The position numbers and the translations under genes are program-made. The notes below the pieces were generated by a model that had not been told where the DNA came from, ran no database searches, and saw only the letters and a list, made by a program, of their open reading frames with translations. 34,227 nt of DNA from NCBI GenBank assembly GCA_017507125.1, contig JAFWBQ010000067.1, positions 1 through 34,227 of the forward strand. The letters are read 5' to 3'. The stretch is from Lentisphaeria bacterium (GTDB lineage Bacteria; Verrucomicrobiota; Lentisphaeria; Victivallales; Victivallaceae). This document shows, piece after piece, positions 28,225 to 34,227 of the stretch (position 1 is its first letter; the number at the start of each line of letters is the position of its first letter).

Positions 28225-29526
28225 TTACTTTCCGCGTGGGGGAGCACCGACTCCCTTGGTGCTGACTTTGGCGACCTGAACGTCTTCAGGGATCTCACTG
28301 TCGCGGGTGACAAGGATCTTTTTACCGTTGATATCCTTGGAGGGATCTCCATCAGTCTCATTGGCACGGACAAAGGAGGCGTTTTGGGCTCTTTCATCCA
28401 CGGAAACCAGCTTATAGCTTTCAAAACCAACTGATTTCTTCCCGATCCTCAGCACACCGCCGATCTTGATAACATATTTATCTCTGCCGTTATTGGCACT
28501 TCTGCCGCTGGCATCTGTAATGGGCTTGCCCACATCTTCAAGGATCAGACGCTTATCATTGGAACGGACATCCTGTTTGTAGCGCAGAACAAGCACATCA
28601 GGTTTGGCAGTACTGTCGCTTTTGAGGATCTGCCGCAAGGTAACAGTTGGATTGCCCTTGTCAACGTTGGGATCATAAGTAGCGTCTGCGATCTTGTAAA
28701 GTTTATCTTCAATTTTGATCTCGTCACCAATGGAAAAGGGATCCTCAGATTCTGAATTGGGGATCACAGTACCACGCCGGCTCAACTTGAAAGTACTGAT
28801 CTGGATCGTCCACTTGCTTTTATCTTTAAGTTCATTTCTGATTTCAATACTGCCGAGCCGGATGGGCAGTACAACAGACTCCATGGAAATATACCGCAAA
28901 CGGTACCAGAGGGGCATGCGGCTGCGGGGATCCTTGGGCTCAGTACCGCTTTCATATTCAAAGAAGTTGGAAAAACCATCGCCGTCGGCATCTGCAAGCT
29001 GGTCGTCGGCATTGTTGGGATTGAACCCCTTTGAAGTCTCATAAGAGTTGGGCATACCGTCACCATCAAGGTCATTCTCTGAAATGATGAACTGACGGCC
29101 CTTGGGACGGGGGGGAACATCTGCCAGAAGCACAGCACACACAGGACATTTCACATTATTTCTGAAATAGAATCTGGGGATCAGATTCTTGCAGTGGGGA
29201 CAACTGGCGATACTGAAGGCAGCAACAAGGTCACTGAATGTTCCTTCAACAGAAGCCTGTTTGGGATCGAATATATGACGCTGAACGGAAGCCTGCCAAT
29301 TGCTTTTGCCGCCTTCAATAATAAGAGATGTATTGAATTCGGATGCAGCAGGGGATTTCTGCTCGACCTTGTGACGCTGCAGATCTGTCTCACGGAAAGT
29401 CAGATCAGAGTCCTTGATGCGTTTTGCCTGGTCGGCAACTCCAACAACATAAAACATAATTCCGATAAACAGCACCAGCATAAAAAGCAGGAGCAGTTTC
29501 TCGTAATGGCGTTTGATAAAATCCAA
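28225..29526 (-). CDS. Amuc_1099-like pilus protein with zinc-ribbon-like and calcium-loop motifs
   Basis: The protein has 433 residues. The start is TTG at 29526, chosen because AAGGAG lies 8 bases upstream and no ATG is nearby. A TM helix lies at about 10-30, and the rest is predicted periplasmic. Cys109-x2-Cys112 and Cys127-x2-Cys130 make a zinc-ribbon-like set. Two calcium-loop motifs of the thrombospondin type-3/EF-hand kind follow: D152-x-D154-x-D156-G with Glu163, and D179-x-D181-x-D183-G with Glu190. The second half is beta-rich, with repeated segments such as FSIGDEIKIEDKLYKIADA and DKYVIKIGGVLRIG. Its position between the Amuc_1100-like and secretin genes matches Amuc_1099. A role as secretin-platform connector (PilP/GspC-like) is inferred from position and topology. 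Confidence 0.7.
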   Translation of the reverse strand: MDFIKRHYEKLLLLFMLVLFIGIMFYVVGVADQAKRIKDSDLTFRETDLQRHKVEQKSPAASEFNTSLIIEGGKSNWQASVQRHIFDPKQASVEGTFSDLVAAFSIASCPHCKNLIPRFYFRNNVKCPVCAVLLADVPPRPKGRQFIISENDLDGDGMPNSYETSKGFNPNNADDQLADADGDGFSNFFEYESGTEPKDPRSRMPLWYRLRYISMESVVLPIRLGSIEIRNELKDKSKWTIQISTFKLSRRGTVIPNSESEDPFSIGDEIKIEDKLYKIADATYDPNVDKGNPTVTLRQILKSDSTAKPDVLVLRYKQDVRSNDKRLILEDVGKPITDASGRSANNGRDKYVIKIGGVLRIGKKSVGFESYKLVSVDERAQNASFVRANETDGDPSKDINGKKILVTRDSEIPEDVQVAKVSTKGVGAPPRGK

Positions 29527-29547
29527 AATATGACTCCTTGAGCTTGC

Positions 29548-31026
29548 TTACTTCAATTCATAACAATCAAAATCGATAACAGCCTTAGAGGTTTTGTCAT
29601 CGCCGATAAGGATATCTCCGTAACCGGGACGCTCAAAGAATTTCAATTTCTTGAGAGCTTCCTCATTACGCCGTTTCATTTCTTCGAGCTGGGCAGGATC
29701 AATTTTACTCTGAGCAGAACTGTCGGATTCTGCGACTCTGCCCCTTCCGCGACCGCGGCCTCTGCCCTGAAAACCAGACTGAGCTGACTGATTCTTTTTG
29801 GCGGCATCGGGATTCATCTGCTCTTCACGGGAACGGAATATTTCAAATGCGCCATCCCGCTCCGCGTAGAGTGCAATGGACTTGACCACATATACATGTT
29901 TTTCACGGTAAGCCGCATCAAGGGCCTTGATAAAGGTACGGATCCCTGCCATGGAACCGCCTACTGAAATTCGCATACGGTAAATCCTGAAGGGACCTTC
30001 TTCATTACCGCTCAAAGCATTTCTGAGTGCGTCAGGATTATTTTGTGAGGAGCTGCCCATTGCGGCGCGCAGTTCCAGACCGTAAAAAGATTCAATTCTG
30101 TCGTCGTAGGTTGTAAAAGGGATCTTCTCAAGTTCAAGTCTGTCAATGACCTCTTTCGTGTGGGCAACATCGACTTTCTTACCGGACTTGTCTTTATAAG
30201 TGATCATCTTCCTGCAATCAGCCATACGCTTGATAACATCACCGTAAATATCCCAGACTCTGGCGATCTGCGGATAGTGATCTCTGGGGGAGTTGAATTT
30301 CGCTGCGATGCCCGCAGCAGTGGGATCGGGGTCAAAACCGAACCAGTCGATCCTTGAGTTGACGATATTGAATTTGATCGAAGTCATAACTCTCACAAGG
30401 GCAGTCTGATAATTTTTCATGTATTTGACCATATTATCAGGCTGTTCGCCCATGACGCGGGGGATACCCACGTAAGAGAAAAGGACTTCAGGAAGTGAAT
30501 CCACGGTAAGAGGTTCAGTGGTCAACTGCTGTGCAAGGGGCAGATACTTCCTGACCTGACTCGTCCAGTTTTTGAAGGCCTGCTCCTTGAAGTTGTTGTA
30601 GTTATACTGTTTGTCAACGTAGCTCTGACCTTTGTTCCACATCTCTTCATAGTCCTTGCGGAACTTCTCAACCGTCAGGGGCAGCGCTTTGCCGGAATCA
30701 TCCTTTTCGGGATTGACAGGCACAAGTCCTTTGATAAACTCTTCTGCCAGATTCTTCATGGGAGAAGTAAAATAGAAAGCAAGTTTGTCAGCCACCTGAG
30801 TGTAAAGAAGCGTATTTGCCTCAATAGGCTTGCGGTTGACAACATGGGGTGAAGGATTCTTGCGGGAAAGTTCTTCCACCTGTTTTTTGATTTTTTCGAT
30901 CTCAGCCATGCAATTGGTCATTCCGATGTAGCGGATAACGGAAAATACAAGGAGAATGATTGCCGCAACACAGGAGCAGGCAATGATCACGATCAATAAA
31001 AGATTGTTACGGGTAAAGCGATTCAC
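29548..31026 (-). CDS. Amuc_1100-like (PilO-like) pilus assembly protein
   Basis: The protein has 492 residues. A TM helix lies at about 10-32, then a coiled coil (AEIEKIKKQVEELSRK), and a large periplasmic part. The segment YRMRISVGGSMAGIRTFIKALDA near 345-368 fits the ferredoxin-like domain of PilO/GspM proteins, which is also the fold of Akkermansia Amuc_1100. A basic low-complexity tract (GFQGRGRGRGRGRVAE) precedes a last helix and a C-terminal strand. It is longer than Amuc_1100 (317 residues), with an extra helical region at about 75-330. It starts 5 bases after the PilM-like gene. Assignment rests on position and topology more than on sequence. Confidence 0.65.
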   Translation of the reverse strand: MNRFTRNNLLLIVIIACSCVAAIILLVFSVIRYIGMTNCMAEIEKIKKQVEELSRKNPSPHVVNRKPIEANTLLYTQVADKLAFYFTSPMKNLAEEFIKGLVPVNPEKDDSGKALPLTVEKFRKDYEEMWNKGQSYVDKQYNYNNFKEQAFKNWTSQVRKYLPLAQQLTTEPLTVDSLPEVLFSYVGIPRVMGEQPDNMVKYMKNYQTALVRVMTSIKFNIVNSRIDWFGFDPDPTAAGIAAKFNSPRDHYPQIARVWDIYGDVIKRMADCRKMITYKDKSGKKVDVAHTKEVIDRLELEKIPFTTYDDRIESFYGLELRAAMGSSSQNNPDALRNALSGNEEGPFRIYRMRISVGGSMAGIRTFIKALDAAYREKHVYVVKSIALYAERDGAFEIFRSREEQMNPDAAKKNQSAQSGFQGRGRGRGRGRVAESDSSAQSKIDPAQLEEMKRRNEEALKKLKFFERPGYGDILIGDDKTSKAVIDFDCYELK

Positions 31027-31031
31027 TTTTA

Positions 31032-32876
31032 TTACTTCCTGAGAGTTTCTTTCAATTCAAGTACGATATCAAAACCGGTAAGGTTTCCGGACTCTTTGTT
31101 GGCATAAAGGAAGCTCTCCTCCTTGAACACAGGGTTGTTCTTGAGAGCATCGCGGAAATGGCGCAGATAGTTTTCACGAACAGATGTGTTTTTCACAGGA
31201 TTGAGGGTGTTCCGGACTGAAATGGTATACCCTTTGAGAATGATATATTTGATTTCACGCTGATCCCTGACGGCATTTGCTGCGGCATTATTCTGCTCAG
31301 ATCCGCTGCCTGTATCACCGGAACCGTCTTCAGGCCCGGCTGCTGCCACACTCTTGGGTTGAGGAGGCATCACGTCGCTGGGTTCCATGGAAACCAGCCA
31401 CATTTGATCGGGGATGATCCTCTGAAGTTCAGCAATCACTCTGAAATAGCTCTGAGATGAAGTAGCCGAACGGGCATTGAAAACATTCTTGAAATCATTC
31501 ATCCGGCTCTGAGCGGCATTGCATTTTGCATAAAGGTCGTCGATTTCTTTGGCGATCTTTGAAATATTTTCAACCTCGGCGCGTGCTTTTTCCACACGGT
31601 TCTGCTCACGGCGGAGCAACTGGTCAACACCGAATCCGAAAAGGAGCAGACAAACCAGCAGAACGCCGGCAGAAGCATAAAAATAGGGTTTTCTCACATT
31701 GAGTTCATACTGCTTCCGGATCTGCCTGGGCAGCAGGGCAATGTTGATGGGGCAGGATCCGACGCTGTGAAGCGCTGTACCGATAAGCTCCTGGCACATG
31801 GGAGCCATATTCTGAAGTTTTTCCTTATCAATGCTTTCATCAAGAGTGACAAGAGAGAAAGTATTGAGGTAACTCACAGGGAGACGCAGTTTTTCCTGGA
31901 AGAACTCACTCATGTAGAGCATAGTTGAACTTCCTCCTGCAAGAAGCACCTGCTTCAGGGGGGAACCGCCGTGCTGGGCGCGCCACACGTTGACTGAGCG
32001 GCTGATCTCACCGTGCAGACGGGTCATAACGTTACGGGCGATTTTGGAGATGGTCGCTGCAAGTTCGGAGTCAGGCTCCTCATAAGCACCGCCCAGTGCA
32101 ACAAAACCATAACGGATCTTCATCTGTTCAGCCTCGGCAAAAGGGATGTTGAACTCCTTGGCGATCTGATTGGTAATAGTGTCACCGGCGATGGGGATGT
32201 CACGGATAAAGGCACGGTTGCCGTCTGCAATCATCAAACTGGAACTACGGCAGCCGATGTTGATCATCAATGTGGGTTCTCCATCATTGACCTGAGCAGC
32301 CAAAGCGGCATTGAAGAGGGCAATGGGAGCAATTTCAACTGAAATCACCTTTTTACCGGAGTCTTCGATCACATCGGTATAAGCGGTGATGATATCAGTC
32401 TTGACAGCCACAAACATGGCTTCATATTCTTCCCGGGGCTCAATGGTCTCGGTCAGTGTACCATCTTCCTGGGTTTCCATGCGTTTTTCTTCCCACTGAT
32501 GACGGATAAGCTGATAGCTCCACTCCACGTCATTGATAGCGTAGGGAACCGTCTGGCGGGCTTCATATTCAACAATTTTGTCGATGGCGGCGCGGCTGCC
32601 GGGGATGGGAGGCAGCTTGCTCAAACGCTGAAAAGATACTTTTGAAGGCAAGGTGATGCGGACCTCTTTTGCTGAAAAATCATTTTCAGCAATCATGGCG
32701 TTATAGGTCCTGATAAAGGCGATCACTTCAGCTTCGTCTCCGTCTTCAGGATTGATATCAAGCCTGCGGGAGTCGAATTTAGTCATTCTCAGGGAGCCGG
32801 TTGCATACACAAACTCCGCTATCTTGAGATTGTCGCTGCCAATGTCAATTGACAGAATCCTGTTATCCTTCTGCAT
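31032..32876 (-). CDS. PilM-PilN fusion (Amuc_1101-like) pilus platform protein
   Basis: The protein has 614 residues counted from ATG 32876; a TTG two codons upstream is less likely. Residues 1-375 are an actin-like ATPase of the PilM/FtsA type: ILSIDIGSDNLKIAEF, VEYEARQTVPYAINDVEWSY, LMINIGCRSSSLMIADG, and QVLLAGGSSTMLYMSEFFQ. Then comes a PilN-like part: INIALLPRQIRKQ, a TM helix at about 400-418, a coiled coil (about 425-465) and a ferredoxin-like periplasmic domain (about 475-610) interrupted by a Gly/Ser/Asn-rich loop. In most type IV pilus systems PilM and PilN are separate proteins that bind each other; here they are one chain. It sits 30 bases after the upstream gene. Confidence 0.87.
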   Translation of the reverse strand: MQKDNRILSIDIGSDNLKIAEFVYATGSLRMTKFDSRRLDINPEDGDEAEVIAFIRTYNAMIAENDFSAKEVRITLPSKVSFQRLSKLPPIPGSRAAIDKIVEYEARQTVPYAINDVEWSYQLIRHQWEEKRMETQEDGTLTETIEPREEYEAMFVAVKTDIITAYTDVIEDSGKKVISVEIAPIALFNAALAAQVNDGEPTLMINIGCRSSSLMIADGNRAFIRDIPIAGDTITNQIAKEFNIPFAEAEQMKIRYGFVALGGAYEEPDSELAATISKIARNVMTRLHGEISRSVNVWRAQHGGSPLKQVLLAGGSSTMLYMSEFFQEKLRLPVSYLNTFSLVTLDESIDKEKLQNMAPMCQELIGTALHSVGSCPINIALLPRQIRKQYELNVRKPYFYASAGVLLVCLLLFGFGVDQLLRREQNRVEKARAEVENISKIAKEIDDLYAKCNAAQSRMNDFKNVFNARSATSSQSYFRVIAELQRIIPDQMWLVSMEPSDVMPPQPKSVAAAGPEDGSGDTGSGSEQNNAAANAVRDQREIKYIILKGYTISVRNTLNPVKNTSVRENYLRHFRDALKNNPVFKEESFLYANKESGNLTGFDIVLELKETLRK

Positions 32877-32906
32877 GGGCAAGTCCCGGGTCGTTATGTT
32901 TATCGT

Positions 32907-33752
32907 TTACTTTTTTCTATGTCTTCTACCGGCAGCGGAACTGGATTTTTTCCGTTTACTTTCTGCTGCCGCCGTCTCTTGTGCGGCAGCTTCTGCCGCT
33001 TTATCGATCGCCGCTTCATCCAGGGGTTCCGGGATGCGGGCAGGTTTTTCCAAATCAAACTGATGCTGGTCATTCAGGCCCCACGGAGAATTCGCGCGGG
33101 AAACAAGAGAACCATGGAATACATTCTCAGAGGGTACAAGCTGCATCAGTTTTCTGAAGTCTGCATCTGCTGAGCGGCCCTTGAGACCGTAGATCCCCTC
33201 CCCCAGAACGCCCCACTTTTTATGAAAAAAAGTAACACCGACGACAAAATCTGCGTCAGTGGCGATCTTGATATTTTTAGATTCTGTTCTGCGGGGCGGC
33301 ATCACACGTTCAATCAGCATGGGAGGAATGTAAACAAAGTATTTATGTTCCTCCCAATCAAGGGCAATGGTCCAGAAATCAACTCTGGTCGAAAAAAGAG
33401 CAATGACCGGAGCCTTGCGGTTGTTGCGGTCGCAAGCAACCACACGGACACCACAAACCACATCATCAAGCCAAAGACCGGGAGTACTGTTTTTCTTTCT
33501 GCTCCCGCTCTTTGACTCAAAGTCAAAGCGGGGTTTATAAGAGATTTCCACCACGCCCCAGCGGCGATTGAGAAGATGCAGATTGCCGCGATTGACAGAG
33601 GAAACCGACCCCGCCTTGATCCGTGGAGCCTGAAGAAGCCTGAACTCCACTTTAACAGGAGTAAAGAGGGGACGCCTCATCTCTCTACATTCAAAACCAA
33701 TGCAAAGAGACAAAACAAGAAACAGTAAAATACTTTTCAAGTTCTTCCCCAT
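32907..33752 (-). CDS. Secreted protein of unknown function in the pilus operon
   Basis: The protein has 281 residues. A signal peptide or membrane anchor (KSILLFLVLSLCIGF) opens it, without a proper lipobox. The middle is beta-strand-rich (RRWGVVEISYKPRFDFE, LWLDDVVCGVRVVACD, EEHKYFVYIPPMLIERV, DFVVGVTFFHKKWG). The C-terminus is helical and very basic (EAAAQETAAAESKRKKSSS, ending GRRHRKK). AAGGAG lies 10 bases before ATG. It lies between secG and the PilM-PilN fusion, the position expected of an Amuc_1102-like pilus protein, but I do not recognise the sequence. The function is unknown; the operon suggests a periplasmic pilus accessory protein. Confidence 0.7.
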   Translation of the reverse strand: MGKNLKSILLFLVLSLCIGFECREMRRPLFTPVKVEFRLLQAPRIKAGSVSSVNRGNLHLLNRRWGVVEISYKPRFDFESKSGSRKKNSTPGLWLDDVVCGVRVVACDRNNRKAPVIALFSTRVDFWTIALDWEEHKYFVYIPPMLIERVMPPRRTESKNIKIATDADFVVGVTFFHKKWGVLGEGIYGLKGRSADADFRKLMQLVPSENVFHGSLVSRANSPWGLNDQHQFDLEKPARIPEPLDEAAIDKAAEAAAQETAAAESKRKKSSSAAGRRHRKK

Positions 33753-33780
33753 AAAATGTTACTCCTTAAATTACGAATTG

Positions 33781-34227
33781 TTACTTTGCTTCAGCCTTCT
33801 TGGCGGGAGCAGCCGCTTTCTTGGCGGGAGCAGCCGCTTTCTTGGCGGGGGCAGCCGCCTTCTTGGCGGGAGCAGCCGCCTTCTTGGCGGGAGCAGCCGC
33901 TTTCTTGGCGGGAGCAGCCGCTTTCTTGGCGGGAGCAGCCGCTTTCTTGGCGGGAGCTTCAGCCTTCTTGGCGGGAGCAGCCGCTTTCCTGGCGGGAGCA
34001 GCCGCTTTCCTGGCGGGAGCAGCCGCCTTCCTGACGGGAGCTTCAGCCTTCTTGGCGGGAGCTTCAGCCTTCTTGGCAGCTTCACTCAGCAAAGCGTCAA
34101 CATTGCTGTCGCTTGCACCGCTGATACGCACACCGTGACCGATGAGAGCAGCAAGGGCAAGAGCGATGATGAAGAAGATCGCTGTCAGATAGACAGTTGC
34201 CTTGGTGAGATGGTTGCTGGCCTTTCC
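33781..34227 (-). CDS. secG: SecG translocase subunit, C-terminal part, with a Lys/Ala/Pro heptad-repeat tail (5' end outside window)
   Basis: The frame open to the window edge reads GKASNHLTKATVYLTAIFFI, then IALALAALIGHG. This is the second TM helix of SecG with its ...NFLTKAT-type entry. SecG is a small partner of SecYE in the inner membrane. After the helix comes a short linker (SGASDSNVDALLSEA), then 98 residues made of 14 heptads of the form AKKAAAP, ending AKKAEAK. SecG proteins normally end soon after the second helix or carry a short, variable tail; a tail of this length and charge (Lys/Ala/Pro, histone-H1-like) is unusual. Stop at 33781-33783; the next gene starts 28 bases on. Confidence 0.8.
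   Translation of the reverse strand, partial: GKASNHLTKATVYLTAIFFIIALALAALIGHGVRISGASDSNVDALLSEAAKKAEAPAKKAEAPVRKAAAPARKAAAPARKAAAPAKKAEAPAKKAAAPAKKAAAPAKKAAAPAKKAAAPAKKAAAPAKKAAAPAKKAAAPAKKAEAK
33784..34077 (-). repeat. 14 tandem 21-base repeats in the secG tail
   Basis: The 294 bases are exactly 14 x 21. The unit on the plus strand is GCCGCTTTCTTGGCGGGAGCA with few changes. Seven internal units encode identical AKKAAAP. Variants carry Arg for Lys, Glu for Ala or Val for Ala. Such a tract is prone to length changes between strains. Confidence 0.9.

Noticed and set aside
33756..34138. Plus-strand and other-frame open frames coding for SWREQPL- and FLAGAAA-type repeats
   Set aside because: They are shadows of the 21-base repeats in secG. 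Only the minus frame continues into a recognisable SecG helix.

Overview
The window is about 34 kb of bacterial chromosome of moderate GC. It most likely comes from a member of the Lentisphaerota (Victivallales-like) in the Planctomycetes-Verrucomicrobia-Chlamydiae group. Two things point there. Five paralogous secreted pseudopilins share the [16 protein letters not shown] leader and a C-terminal H-X(n)-DG motif, which those genomes carry in large numbers. There is also a pilus locus whose gene order resembles the Amuc_1098-1101 locus of Akkermansia muciniphila (secretin, Amuc_1099-, Amuc_1100- and PilM-like proteins). The taxonomy is inferred from gene content; no rRNA gene is present.

Layout. 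1-131: 3' end of rpsU. 248-1714 (-): a channel-like membrane protein with repeated TM helices. 1916-4389 (+): uppS, a cyclase-fold protein with a degenerate metal site, and a deacetylase-like protein. 4464-6925 (-): three tandem pseudopilins with a decayed 3' fragment between two of them. 7098-11204 (-): Mrp Fe-S ATPase and a LacZ-type beta-galactosidase. 11412-16483 (+): argD, argF, mntP, a split chromate transporter and an orphan histidine kinase. 16577-18505 (+): two more pseudopilins, the first with a rebuilt leader. 18509-21974 (-): two PilT-type ATPases and signal peptidase I. 22071-23033 (-): an EamA transporter. 23113-34227 (-): one long gene run, secG - secreted protein - PilM/PilN fusion - Amuc_1100-like - Amuc_1099-like - secretin - secretin, closed by a strong terminator. 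No gap between genes exceeds about 210 bases.

How the parts fit. The PilM/PilN fusion, the Amuc_1100-like and Amuc_1099-like proteins and two secretins look like the inner-membrane platform and outer-membrane channel of a type IV pilus or type II secretion-like machine. The two PilT ATPases would power retraction, and the five H-X(n)-DG pseudopilins are candidate substrates or fibre subunits. No PilB/GspE, PilC/GspF or prepilin peptidase lies in the window.

The most unusual signal is in the leader of the pseudopilin at 16577. A 192-base in-frame segment separates two copies of the FTLIELLV codons. Its second half is five different perfect inverted repeats separated by four exact copies of the heptamer GCTTCAT, and the last hairpin is built from the conserved TLIE codons. 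A second pseudopilin (6119-6925) has two overlapping palindromes at the same site. This could be a structural or mutational element that rebuilds pilin leaders. Other oddities are a SecG with fourteen Lys/Ala/Pro heptads, a periplasmic-looking pilus protein with both a zinc-ribbon-like Cys pattern and calcium-loop motifs, and tandem secretins.
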